Shown: piece by piece, positions 45,551 through 54,427 of the stretch
How positions within the stretch are numbered: the first letter of the stretch is position 1
Layout of the letters: each line of letters begins with the position of its first letter
Assembly (NCBI GenBank): GCA_965279205.1
Contig: OZ257144.1
Location: 2,232,001-2,296,000 of the forward strand
Length of the DNA stretch: 64,000 bases
Source: UBA7672 sp965279205
GTDB lineage: Bacteria; Pseudomonadota; Alphaproteobacteria; Caulobacterales; Hyphomonadaceae
Direction: 5' to 3'
Made by a program: the position numbers and the translations under genes
Notes under the pieces: model-generated
What the model saw: only the letters and a program-made list of their open reading frames with translations
Told to the model about the DNA's origin: nothing
Database searches by the model: none

Positions 45551-47034
45551 AAGCCCTCGTTCCCCGTAGCATGTCTGGCCAGATTGCGCTGGTCATGGCC
45601 GGCGCATTGCTCATCGCCAGCGCCGTCAACTTTGCCCTCCTCTTGGCCGAGCGCTATCGCGCCGATATCAACGAACAGAGCGGCCCGGCGATTGCGCGGT
45701 TCGTCGACAATGCGGCTGAGGTCGTCGTCGCTCTTCCACCGGCACGCCTCAGGCCGATCAATGTCGGGCGGCCCCAGGTGCCGGGCCGCTACATCGTCAC
45801 GCAAGACAACGCGTTCGAAGTCCGCAGCCTTCCGCGTGACGGCGGACTGGAGCAACGATTGCGGCAGGCACTCTCTGACGCAGGCATAGCTATCACCGAA
45901 GTGCGCGCATCGGCGCGCGACGTGGACCGTCCCTTTCCAGGCGCGGGGGTCGGCCGGCCTGGTGGTCCACAGGGAGGCCCCGGCTTTGCGCCCATGCGTC
46001 CCCAGTTCGATCCCGGCGCTGGCGGCGTGATAGACCGGCCACCTGGAGGAGGGCCCTCCGGCCCGCCGCCTGGCCCCTTCCGGGAAGCGCGCGAGATCAC
46101 GCTCTCCGGGCAGCTATCGGATGGTCGATGGCTGACCGGGACAACTTTCTCGCCGCAAGTTTCAGGTGAACTCTGGCGTCTTGGGGCGAGCACCTTCATT
46201 ACCTTCGCTTTCGTTCTCGGTGCTGCTCTCTGGATCGCGCGCCGGGTATCGCGACCACTCAACGATCTCACCACCGCCGCAGCGCGCGTTGGCGCCGCAA
46301 CCGAACCTGAAGAAGTGACAGTCCGTGGACCTGGCGATGTCCGGCAAACGCTGGAAGCGTTCAACGCCATGAGCCGGCGGGTAAGCCAGCTCCTAGGTGA
46401 GAAGGACGTGATGCTCGGAGCGTTGGGGCATGATCTTCGTACCCCGCTTTCCTCCTTGCGCATCCGCATCGAGAGCATGGAGCCCGAAGCGGAAAGGCTA
46501 AAGGCGATCAGGACCATCGAGGAAGCGAGTGAGCTTCTGGAGGACATTCTCGAACTTGCTCGCCAGGGCCGTTCGAACGAGCCGGTGCAAACAATGGATG
46601 TTTCCATCCTGGTCCAGGACATCGTCGAGGACTATGCCGAAACTGGCGCGCCGGTCACACTTGTGACAGCGGACAGAAGCCCGGTGGCATGCCGGCCTGT
46701 TCTTCTGCGGCGTGCACTTCGAAATCTCATCGACAACGCCGTGAGCTACGGACAGTCGGCGCGGCTGGTTGTCGTGACGACCAGCCGCGAAGCCTTGATC
46801 CGGGTCGAAGACGATGGTCCGGGCATGTCGGAAGATGCGTTGGCGACAGCCACTCGACCATTCATTCGCGGCGAGGCCTCGCGCAACAGCCGGACCGGAG
46901 GGACAGGTCTTGGTCTTACTCTGGCCGACGCGATCGCCAAGGCGCATGGCGGAGCGCTCGACCTTGCAAACCGGACGCCTCACGGTCTCGCTGCAACCAT
47001 CCGGTTGCCGCTCGTCGTTCCGCCCACGACCTAG
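45547..47034 (+). CDS. Membrane sensor histidine kinase, partner of the upstream regulator
   Basis: A 495-residue kinase. TM1 is near residues 12-35, a periplasmic domain to about residue 215 contains a long Gly/Pro run (about residues 135-178), and TM2 near 218-235 leads to a HAMP domain. HisKA carries the acceptor in ALGHDLRTPLSSLR. The HATPase shows NLIDNAVSYG, DDGPGMS and GTGLGLTLA. The start is GTG, overlapping the regulator stop by 4 bases, and the 3' end overlaps the convergent transporter by 4. The signal may be cationic. Confidence 0.92.
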   Translation: MKALVPRSMSGQIALVMAGALLIASAVNFALLLAERYRADINEQSGPAIARFVDNAAEVVVALPPARLRPINVGRPQVPGRYIVTQDNAFEVRSLPRDGGLEQRLRQALSDAGIAITEVRASARDVDRPFPGAGVGRPGGPQGGPGFAPMRPQFDPGAGGVIDRPPGGGPSGPPPGPFREAREITLSGQLSDGRWLTGTTFSPQVSGELWRLGASTFITFAFVLGAALWIARRVSRPLNDLTTAAARVGAATEPEEVTVRGPGDVRQTLEAFNAMSRRVSQLLGEKDVMLGALGHDLRTPLSSLRIRIESMEPEAERLKAIRTIEEASELLEDILELARQGRSNEPVQTMDVSILVQDIVEDYAETGAPVTLVTADRSPVACRPVLLRRALRNLIDNAVSYGQSARLVVVTTSREALIRVEDDGPGMSEDALATATRPFIRGEASRNSRTGGTGLGLTLADAIAKAHGGALDLANRTPHGLAATIRLPLVVPPTT

Positions 47035-48683
47035 TTGAGCGCCCTGCCCTTCGTTTCAGGCAGGAAGAAGATGCAGCAGGCAAAGCTGATCGCGGCGAAG
47101 AAGATCAGGTACCAAAGACCGGAGAAGATATCCCCGGTCGCCGCCGCAATCGCGAAAGCTGTGACCGGCATGAAGCCGCCAACCCAGCCGACACCGACGT
47201 GGTAAGGCACCGAAAGCGCCGTGTAGCGGACGTTGGTCGGGAACAGCTCCACCAGCGCCGCCGCCTGCGGCCCATAGAGCGCGGTTGCGGCGATCACCAT
47301 GGCGGCAAGGCCCGCCGCGATGAGCAACCAGTTGGTTTGCCCACTGCTGGCCGTAGCCGGATAACCGGCAGCCCTGAGCGCGGTCTGGATTGCTGCGGCC
47401 GTCTCACTCGACAGCTTCTGCAATTCCTTTGGCTGCATGCCTTGGCCATCGCTGATGGGCACAACCGCACCGCCAACACGGACGCTGGTGGCTTCACCGG
47501 CAGGCGCATTCTCTGTCGTGTAGGCAACGCCTACGCGCGTGAGCGCGGCGCGGGCCATATCGCAAGCCGTTTCATATCGCGCGCGTCCGAGGATATCGAA
47601 CTGGAAAGAACATGTGCCTGAGGCTGCGTGGATCTTCACCGGGGCCGTTTCAACAGCCTGGAACAGCACCGGGTTGGCGCCTCGCGCCATCATCTGGAAC
47701 GATGGAAACACGGCGAGTAGCGCGAGGCCGATCCCGAAAGCGATAATGGGTTTTCGGCCGATCTTGTCCGACAGCCATGCGAAAAACACGTAGAGCGGAA
47801 TGCTGATCAGCGTGGCTGCGCCCAAGACCAGGTTGGTCAGCAACGGCTCGAACTTCATCGTGGTCTCGAGGAAAACCTGCGAGTACGAGAAGGTGCACCA
47901 CCAGATCGCGCCCTGGGCGCCGGTAATCGAGAAAAGAGCGATCAGGACGATCTTGAGATTTTTCCACTTCAGGAAAACGTCCTTGAATGGCGCCGCGCTC
48001 AGACGCTTCTCCGCGCGTGCGCGCTCAAACTCGGGGCTTTCTCTCAACCTGGTCCGCATCCAGACGGACACGCCAAGCAGGCCGAGCGAGACAAGGAACG
48101 GAATCCGCCAACCCCACGCGACAAAGGCTTCTTCGCCAAGGTTCATGCGCGTCAGCAGAACGACACCCTGCGCCCCCAGCAGTCCGAATGCGGCGGAGGC
48201 CTGGATCCAGCCAGTCGACAGGCCGCGGCGCTCGAGAGCAGCATGCTCAGCGACATAGATCGCTGCGCCGCCATATTCACCACCGAGGGCGAGGCCCTGC
48301 AGAATGCGGATGATGACCAGAAGCACAGTCCCGATGCCGCCAGCCTGGGCATAGGTTGGCAAAAGACCGATGGCGAAGGTCGCCCCACCCATTATGACCA
48401 CGGTCGCGAGGAAAGCGCCCTTGCGGCCGAACTTGTCGCCGAGCCAGCCGAAAATCAGCGCGCCGAGAGGGCGGAACAGGAAGCCCGTCGCAAACAGGGC
48501 AAGCGAGGCCAGAAGCCCCGAGGTTTCGTCGAGTTCAGAAAAGAAGTTCTTGGCGATGACAGGCGCGACAGCGCCATAGACGAAGAAATCATACCACTCA
48601 AAAGCGGTGCCGGTCGACGATGCGAGCACAACCGTGCGCATCGACGTCGGTTTGCGCTCGCCATCTTGCGCGGCAGTCGCCAT
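47031..48683 (-). CDS. MHS-type major facilitator transporter with a large loop insert
   Basis: A 550-residue MFS transporter of the metabolite:proton symporter (ShiA/ProP-like) type. It begins SSTGTAFEWYDFFVYG, with the loop GWLGDKFGRKG and the second-half repeat LSDKIGRKP. Between residues about 345 and 445 is an insert of roughly 90 residues containing CSFQFDILGRARYETACD, absent from ordinary MHS proteins. The substrate is unknown; organic acids are likely. The start has GGGAGGG upstream. Confidence 0.88.
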   Translation of the reverse strand: MATAAQDGERKPTSMRTVVLASSTGTAFEWYDFFVYGAVAPVIAKNFFSELDETSGLLASLALFATGFLFRPLGALIFGWLGDKFGRKGAFLATVVIMGGATFAIGLLPTYAQAGGIGTVLLVIIRILQGLALGGEYGGAAIYVAEHAALERRGLSTGWIQASAAFGLLGAQGVVLLTRMNLGEEAFVAWGWRIPFLVSLGLLGVSVWMRTRLRESPEFERARAEKRLSAAPFKDVFLKWKNLKIVLIALFSITGAQGAIWWCTFSYSQVFLETTMKFEPLLTNLVLGAATLISIPLYVFFAWLSDKIGRKPIIAFGIGLALLAVFPSFQMMARGANPVLFQAVETAPVKIHAASGTCSFQFDILGRARYETACDMARAALTRVGVAYTTENAPAGEATSVRVGGAVVPISDGQGMQPKELQKLSSETAAAIQTALRAAGYPATASSGQTNWLLIAAGLAAMVIAATALYGPQAAALVELFPTNVRYTALSVPYHVGVGWVGGFMPVTAFAIAAATGDIFSGLWYLIFFAAISFACCIFFLPETKGRALN

Positions 48684-48849
48684 CCGGCCCTCCCTGGCCC
48701 CTGTTTGTTACGTCCAGACCTGCACCAGTTTTTCTGGCTTCGCCAGAGGGGCGGATTTGACGCACGGCCTTGTTTTCGCGTGGACGGTTGAATTTCTGGA
48801 AACGGTTTGCCTAACTCGCCTCGGGTCGACCGAAACGACAGGAACAGCT

Positions 48850-50778
48850 GTGAAACAACTCGCCGCGATGCTCGCCGCCACTGTATTGGCGGTTACGCCT
48901 GCTCTCGCTCAGCAGGCAACCAATTCGGCGCCACAGCCGATCGCGGCCGCCCCGGCCCTCCCGGCGTTAAAGGATGTTGCCTACCCAAGCGTGCTGACGC
49001 TGAACGTCGATGCGACGGATCTCGATCGCCGCATCTTCCGGATCAAGCAGACCATACCGGTTTCAAAGGCTGGTCCACTAACCTTGCTCTATGCGGAGTG
49101 GATTCCGGGCAACCACGCGCCGCGCGGTCCAATCTACAACTACTCAGGGGTCAAGTTCACCGCGAATGGAAAGAGCGTCCCGTGGACGCGTGATCCGGCG
49201 GATGTCTACGCCTTCCATGTCGATGTGCCGGCTGGCGCAAAGTCGATCGACGTCGAGGCCCAGTTCCTGAGCGCGATCGAGGCCGCGCAGGGCCCCGTCA
49301 TGATGACCCCGGAGATGCTGCGGCTGAACTGGTACATCGCCGCGCTCTATCCGGCGGGCCATTACGCCCGAAAGATCAACTTCGACGTCACCGTGAAACT
49401 CCCGCAGGGCTGGGACTATGCAACTGCGCTGGAGACAGCCTCCAGCAGCGGCGGCATGGTAAAATTCAAGACCGCGTCCTGGGAGACGGTGATCGACAGC
49501 CCGCTCTTCGCCGGCAAGTACATGCGCAAGTTCGATCTCGATCCTGGCGGCCGTTCTCGCGTGACGCTCAACGTGATGGGCGACACCGCTGGCCAGGTTG
49601 ATCCATCGCCGGAGATCATCCAGGTCCACCGCAACCTCGTGAAGCAGGCCGACCTGCTCTACGGCGCACGGCACTTCAATCACTACGATTTCCTGCTGTC
49701 GGTTTCGGACCGTCTCGCCCCTGCAGGTACTGAACACCAGCGCTCCAGCGACAACGGCGTGACTGGCGCCTACTTCACCGGCTGGAACACGTCCTTTGTC
49801 AGCAAGGACCTGCTCTCCCACGAGTATACCCACTCCTGGAACGGCAAGTATCGCCGGCCCGCCGACCTATGGACGCCCGGCTTCAACACGCCCATGCGCA
49901 ACAGCCTGCTGTGGGTCTATGAGGGCCAGACGCAGTATTGGGGCCATGTGCTCGCAGCGCGCTCAGGCTTTGTATCGAAGCAGGAAGCGCTGGACCTGAT
50001 CGCCAATAATTCCGCGGTCTATGACACGCGCACGGGCCGCGACTGGCGGCCGCTTGTCGATACCACGCTCGATCCGGTGATCGCCGCGCGGCGCTCGTTG
50101 CCGTGGCAGAACTGGCAACGCAGCGAGGACTACTACTCCGAAGGCCAGCTGATCTGGATGGATGTTGATACGCTCATCCGCGAGAAATCAGGCGGCAAGC
50201 GTTCACTGGACGACTTCGCCAAGGCTTTCTTCGGCGTGAAGGATGGCGACTGGGGCCAGCTGACGTATGACCGCAAGGATCTCGTCGCCACGCTCAACAG
50301 CATCGAGCCGAATAACTGGGAGGCCTTCTTCAAAAGGCGCGTCGATCAGGTTGCCCCTGATGCGCCGCTAGATGGTCTCACTCGTGGGGGGTACCGGCTG
50401 GTCTATAGCGATACGCCCAACGCGGTCTGGCGCGATGGCGAGGCGCGCTCGGGCGCGGCGAACTTGCTCTATTCGATCGGGCTGGCGGTCGACCGTGTGG
50501 GCAAGATCACGCTGATCCAGTGGGACGGACCGGCCTTCAAGGCTGGCCTGACGACGGCGCTGACCGTTACGGGCGTGAACGGCCAGGCCTTCTCGTCAGA
50601 ACGGCTGCGCGATGCAGTGGCTGCGACAAAGAATGGAACGCCAGTTAGCCTGCTCTTCCGCATTGGCGATCAGTTCCGCACCGTGCAGGTCGACTACAAG
50701 GGCGGTCACCGCTATCCGCGGCTTGAACGAATCCCTGGCAAGCCCGCGATGCTCGACGATATCCTGAAGCCTCGCTGA
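48850..50778 (+). CDS. Exported M61-family aminopeptidase with PDZ domain
   Basis: A 642-residue exported metallopeptidase. The signal peptide is MKQLAAMLAATVLAVTPALAQ. The zinc site HEYTH starts at His324, with the third ligand expected in VYEGQTQYWG. A C-terminal PDZ-like domain (AFKAGLTTALTVTGVNGQAF) follows, as in M61 glycyl aminopeptidases. The start is GTG at 48850 with AGGA 6 bases upstream. It is divergent from the transporter gene and convergent with an M28 peptidase gene. Confidence 0.91.
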   Translation: MKQLAAMLAATVLAVTPALAQQATNSAPQPIAAAPALPALKDVAYPSVLTLNVDATDLDRRIFRIKQTIPVSKAGPLTLLYAEWIPGNHAPRGPIYNYSGVKFTANGKSVPWTRDPADVYAFHVDVPAGAKSIDVEAQFLSAIEAAQGPVMMTPEMLRLNWYIAALYPAGHYARKINFDVTVKLPQGWDYATALETASSSGGMVKFKTASWETVIDSPLFAGKYMRKFDLDPGGRSRVTLNVMGDTAGQVDPSPEIIQVHRNLVKQADLLYGARHFNHYDFLLSVSDRLAPAGTEHQRSSDNGVTGAYFTGWNTSFVSKDLLSHEYTHSWNGKYRRPADLWTPGFNTPMRNSLLWVYEGQTQYWGHVLAARSGFVSKQEALDLIANNSAVYDTRTGRDWRPLVDTTLDPVIAARRSLPWQNWQRSEDYYSEGQLIWMDVDTLIREKSGGKRSLDDFAKAFFGVKDGDWGQLTYDRKDLVATLNSIEPNNWEAFFKRRVDQVAPDAPLDGLTRGGYRLVYSDTPNAVWRDGEARSGAANLLYSIGLAVDRVGKITLIQWDGPAFKAGLTTALTVTGVNGQAFSSERLRDAVAATKNGTPVSLLFRIGDQFRTVQVDYKGGHRYPRLERIPGKPAMLDDILKPR

Positions 50779-50786
50779 GGCTTCAG
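50764..50786. terminator. Hairpin spanning the ends of two convergent peptidase genes
   Basis: A perfect 10-base inverted repeat, CTGAAGCCTC and GAGGCTTCAG, with loop GCT. It covers the last codons and stop of the M61 gene and the stop of the M28 gene. No T-run follows on either strand, so its terminator activity is uncertain. Confidence 0.5.
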
Positions 50787-52186
50787 TTCCCAGCCGGAGC
50801 AGGCGGCGGCGGGAAGAAGGCGCCGACCAGTCCGGCGTACTGGATCGGGCTGGCGTAGCCATCGGCTGAGATCGTCTGCACACCGAAAAAGTGGTCGTCG
50901 AGGACAACGTCCTTGACGATGAATTCGGTTTGACCGCCGGAAACGTCCACGCTGTGCTGCCAGCGCGGCGAGATCGTGTCGCGCCACCAGATCCTGTAGG
51001 TCGCGGCTCCGGTTGTGGCCGGCCATTTCACCTTCGTGTTGTCCGACAACGCGCCGTCCACGGTTACTTCGAGTGGGGGCGGCGGGGCCGAAGCGAGGCT
51101 CGCCAGCGCCATCGCGTTGAGACGCGTCACGCGAGCCAGGTAGGCGAAGTCGACATATTCAATGGTGTCGCCGTAGAACACGCCGTTCTCGGTGCGGATG
51201 GTCTGGTGTTGATGGTTCCAGTTCTCGGCGCCTTCGGTGACGCGGACGGCGGGATAGCCGGCATCCTGGAATGGCGTCTGGTCGCCGCCCCGGCCGTAAC
51301 GGTCGCGGCGGTAGATCATGCGGACTCGAAAATCCCTCATATGCTGCTCGGCGATGCTTTCCAGATAGCGGGCGAGTTGCCGCGAAGGACTGTCCACCTC
51401 CCCGCCATTCGTCTTGCGCGCGCCGGCCATTGCGGATGTTTCGGTGGCGCGCACGCCTTCGGAGAACACGCGCACGGTTTTGTCGTCGATTTTGCCGTTG
51501 AAGCCCTTCGAGTTGCCCACGATGTCGTTGTTGAGCACAGCCTCGACCTGCCACCCTTGAGCCTTGGCATAGTTGGCGAGGATCGTTCCACCGCTGAGCC
51601 CCTGCTCCTCCCCGCTGAGCGCGGCGTAGATGATGGTCGCCGAGAACTTGCGCTTCGACAGGGTGCGAGCGGATTCCATCACCGCGGCGACGCCTGATGC
51701 ATCGTCGTTTGCGCCCGGTGCATCATCCGTTACGTTCTCGTTCGTCGAATTGCGGCTATCGAGGTGGCCTTGGATGATGATGACGCGATTGGGGTCGGTC
51801 GTGCCGCGCTGGATTGCCACAACGTCAACGACCAGTGTCGGCTTCGGATAACGGTTTCCGGTCACCGTGTCTGAGGGCGTCACGATCTCCAGGCAGTCGC
51901 CGCAGGCGGAGCTCATGCCTCGAAATTCGGATTCGACCCAGCGTCTGGCCGCGCCGATGCCCCGCGTATTCGATGTCTGGTCGGAGATGGTCGAACGTGT
52001 CCCGAAGCTGACCATCTTCTCGACGAAGGCGCGCTGGCTTGCCTCGCTGACCTCGGAAGAGATGGCAGCCAGCGCCGCAGACACCGCAGCAGGCGGCGCT
52101 GGCTTCGCGTCGTCGGTTATCGTGATGCTGACACAGGCGGTCGCAAACGCTCCAGCGACAATCAGGCCTGCCAATGCAGCTTTCAT
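50783..52186 (-). CDS. M28-family metallopeptidase lipoprotein
   Basis: A 467-residue predicted lipoprotein; the signal peptide ends in a lipobox-like FATAC. The zinc ligands of M28 peptidases appear in order: His in QGHLDSRN, Asp in GANDDASG, Glu in LSGEEQG, Asp in LNNDIVG and His in NHQHQTI. The C-terminal 90 residues form a fibronectin-like domain (ATYRIWWRD). The ATG at 52186 has GGGAG 6 bases upstream; a longer frame is rejected. It probably trims peptides at the cell surface or in the periplasm. Confidence 0.9.
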   Translation of the reverse strand: MKAALAGLIVAGAFATACVSITITDDAKPAPPAAVSAALAAISSEVSEASQRAFVEKMVSFGTRSTISDQTSNTRGIGAARRWVESEFRGMSSACGDCLEIVTPSDTVTGNRYPKPTLVVDVVAIQRGTTDPNRVIIIQGHLDSRNSTNENVTDDAPGANDDASGVAAVMESARTLSKRKFSATIIYAALSGEEQGLSGGTILANYAKAQGWQVEAVLNNDIVGNSKGFNGKIDDKTVRVFSEGVRATETSAMAGARKTNGGEVDSPSRQLARYLESIAEQHMRDFRVRMIYRRDRYGRGGDQTPFQDAGYPAVRVTEGAENWNHQHQTIRTENGVFYGDTIEYVDFAYLARVTRLNAMALASLASAPPPPLEVTVDGALSDNTKVKWPATTGAATYRIWWRDTISPRWQHSVDVSGGQTEFIVKDVVLDDHFFGVQTISADGYASPIQYAGLVGAFFPPPPAPAGN

Positions 52187-52270
52187 CACGATCTCCCACA
52201 CGTCTTGCGCCCGGATGCTAGGCTGATGATAGAACCAGTCACAAGAGCCGGCGCAGGGGCGAGACCTGAA

Positions 52271-54094
52271 ATGATCGTGCACAAGCAGCTCGCTGGCGCC
52301 CTGGCCGCAATCGTATTCGTGTCCGGAGCACTGCTGATGGCGAACGCCCAAACTCCAAAGCTGGATCCTGAAACCTTCCTGCCGCCGGCGCCGGCCTGGA
52401 GCGGCGTCAGCGAAAAGCTCATCGCCGGTGCAAAGGATCCATGGATCACACCGTCGGAGAAGACCGGACTCACAGCAACGCCCACATATGATGAGACGAT
52501 TGCCTGGCTGAAGAAAGTCGACAAGCAATCCGCCCTGCTCCGCATCGAGCCGATCGGAACGACGCCCCAGGGACGAAAGCTAGTGGCGGTTGTCCTCTCA
52601 AAGGATGGAGCTGCCTTCCAACCGTCCAAGCCGGTCTTCTTGATCCAGGCAGGCATCCATTCCGGCGAGATCGACGGCAAGGACGCCATGCTGATGCTGA
52701 TCCGCGACATCTGCTTCAAGGGGCGCGATGATCTTATTGACAAGGTCAACATCGTCTTCGTGCCGGTGTTGAATGCCGACGGTCACGAGCGATCGACGCT
52801 GTACAGCCGCCCGAACCAGCGCGGTCCGGTCAACATGGGCTGGCGCAACACGGCGCAGAACCTCAATCTCAACCGCGACTACATGAAGGCTGACGCGCCG
52901 GAGATGAATGCGCTGCTCGGTCTGATCCGGAAGTACGACCCGGATTTCTATATCGATCTGCACGTCACGGACGGCATGGATTACCAGTACGACGTTACCT
53001 ACTGGTTTGACGGCTGGGACGGGCTCTATGCTGACAGCCCTTCGATCGGGAAGTGGCTGAACAATGTCTATCGGCCCAAGGCCGACGCCGCGCTGAAAGC
53101 GGCAGGGCACATTCCCGGGCCGATGATTTTCATGCGCGACGAGGCAGATCTGTCGAAGGGCGCGGACTTCGGCGCTTTCGCGCCGCGTTTCTCTCATGCC
53201 TATGGCGACCTGAGGCGGCTGCCGACCGTGCTGGTGGAGAACCACTCGCTGAAGCCTTACAGGCAGCGTGTGCTGGGAACTTACGTCTTGCTGGAATCGA
53301 CGCTGAAGACTCTTGCCAGCGACGCCAGGGGTTTGAAGGACGCAATCAGCGCCGATCGCGCCGCGCGGCCAAAGACCGTAGCGGCGAACTGGAAGGGAAA
53401 GACAGCGCCCGTAGGAGAGCTGAACTTCCTGACGATCGAAGGCGCGCTTGCTGACAGCGCCACGTCAGGCGGCAAGACGATGCGCTGGACGGGCAAGCCG
53501 GGGCCGGCCGTGAAGATACCCGTCTACGGATCAGAGCCCGGACTGCAGCTCAGCGTACCGAAGGCCTACTGGATGCCGGCAACCAAGGCGGACGTGATCG
53601 CCCGCATGAAATCTCACGGGATCGCGGTGGAGACGATCAAGAAGGCCCAGGCCGTGGAAGTCGACATGATCCATCTCACTGGCTTTAAGGCGTCAGCGCC
53701 GAGCGAGGGCCGTGTGCCCGTCACGGCAACCGGCCTGACGCATAGAACCACGACCGTTACTTTCCCCCCAGGCTCGGTTCGCGTTTCCACCGACCAGCCC
53801 CTCGGCATCCTGGCGACCTATCTGCTCGAACCAGAGAGCGAAGACTCATTCTTCGCCTGGGGGTTCTTCTCGGAAATCCTGCAGCGGGTGGAATACATGG
53901 AGCCCTACGCCATCGCGCCAATGGCCGAGCGAATGCTGGAGGCCGATCCCGCGCTCAAGGCCGAGTTCGAAAAGCGCCTGAAGGAAGACGAAGGCTTCGC
54001 CGCCTCACCCCTTCGCCGCCTGCAGTTCTTCTACGAACGCAGCCCGTTCTATGACGACCGCTACCTGCTCTATCCGGTCGGGCGGGAATTGTGA
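52271..54094 (+). CDS. Exported M14-family zinc carboxypeptidase
   Basis: A 607-residue exported peptidase. The signal peptide ends MANAQTPK. The zinc site has GIHSGEIDG (His and Glu) and the third ligand in YIDLHVTDG. FVPVLNADGHERST and RNTAQNLNLNRDYMK are typical of M14 carboxypeptidases. The start at ATG 52271 is chosen because it gives a clean signal peptide; a frame to 52205 is longer. It is divergent from the M28 gene and is the last chromosomal gene before the integrated element. Confidence 0.9.
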   Translation: MIVHKQLAGALAAIVFVSGALLMANAQTPKLDPETFLPPAPAWSGVSEKLIAGAKDPWITPSEKTGLTATPTYDETIAWLKKVDKQSALLRIEPIGTTPQGRKLVAVVLSKDGAAFQPSKPVFLIQAGIHSGEIDGKDAMLMLIRDICFKGRDDLIDKVNIVFVPVLNADGHERSTLYSRPNQRGPVNMGWRNTAQNLNLNRDYMKADAPEMNALLGLIRKYDPDFYIDLHVTDGMDYQYDVTYWFDGWDGLYADSPSIGKWLNNVYRPKADAALKAAGHIPGPMIFMRDEADLSKGADFGAFAPRFSHAYGDLRRLPTVLVENHSLKPYRQRVLGTYVLLESTLKTLASDARGLKDAISADRAARPKTVAANWKGKTAPVGELNFLTIEGALADSATSGGKTMRWTGKPGPAVKIPVYGSEPGLQLSVPKAYWMPATKADVIARMKSHGIAVETIKKAQAVEVDMIHLTGFKASAPSEGRVPVTATGLTHRTTTVTFPPGSVRVSTDQPLGILATYLLEPESEDSFFAWGFFSEILQRVEYMEPYAIAPMAERMLEADPALKAEFEKRLKEDEGFAASPLRRLQFFYERSPFYDDRYLLYPVGREL

Positions 54095-54105
54095 TTTGAG
54101 GTGAG

Positions 54106-54226
54106 TGGTGAGCCCGGCAAGAATCGAACTTGCGACCCGCTGATTAAAAGTCCGAGCCGTCTTGTTGCGATTTCAAATGCTTAGCTTACGAAAACCGCAG
54201 GTCCCGGGTCCTGCGATTTCAGGACG
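54106..54226. repeat. Attachment-site repeat 1 (tRNA-Lys 3' half plus island end)
   Basis: Read on the minus strand, 54106-54150 is the CCA end, acceptor 3' strand, T-arm, variable loop and anticodon-loop 3' part of tRNA-Lys(TTT). There is no 5' half, so it is not a working tRNA gene. The 45-base core differs from the copy at 57683 by one base. About 75 further bases are also homologous, including CGAAAA and TGCGATTTCA, and probably hold integrase arm sites. Confidence 0.85.
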
Positions 54227-54247
54227 CTACAGAGGCGTTCCAAAAGA

Positions 54248-54427
54248 TTGAGCGACATTCCCTTCCCTTCGCAAGCCCAAATCGAGCGTGCCATTCGCGC
54301 TGCGTTTGCAGCGGGTCTGAAGCCTGTCGGTTTCAAGGTTGAGCGTGGCGCGGTGTCAGTGTTCACGGTGGATACGAAATTCGGATCGCGTGTTGAACCG
54401 GACGAATCAAACGACTTCGACACCTGA
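54248..54427 (+). CDS. Small protein related to the one preceding the integrase
   Basis: A 59-residue ORF from TTG 54248. Its core QIERAIRAAFAAGLKPVGF matches IERALKAAVACGMKPAGF in the protein at 63389, which directly precedes the integrase. The two are clear relatives. Here no integrase follows, so this is either a free-standing regulator or a leftover from an older integration. The start codon is weakly supported. Confidence 0.55.
   Translation: MSDIPFPSQAQIERAIRAAFAAGLKPVGFKVERGAVSVFTVDTKFGSRVEPDESNDFDT

Noticed and set aside
54106..54150. tRNA-Lys gene at the island border
   Set aside because: Only the 3' half is present; D-arm and acceptor 5' strand are missing, so it is an attachment remnant. 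The same applies at 57683.
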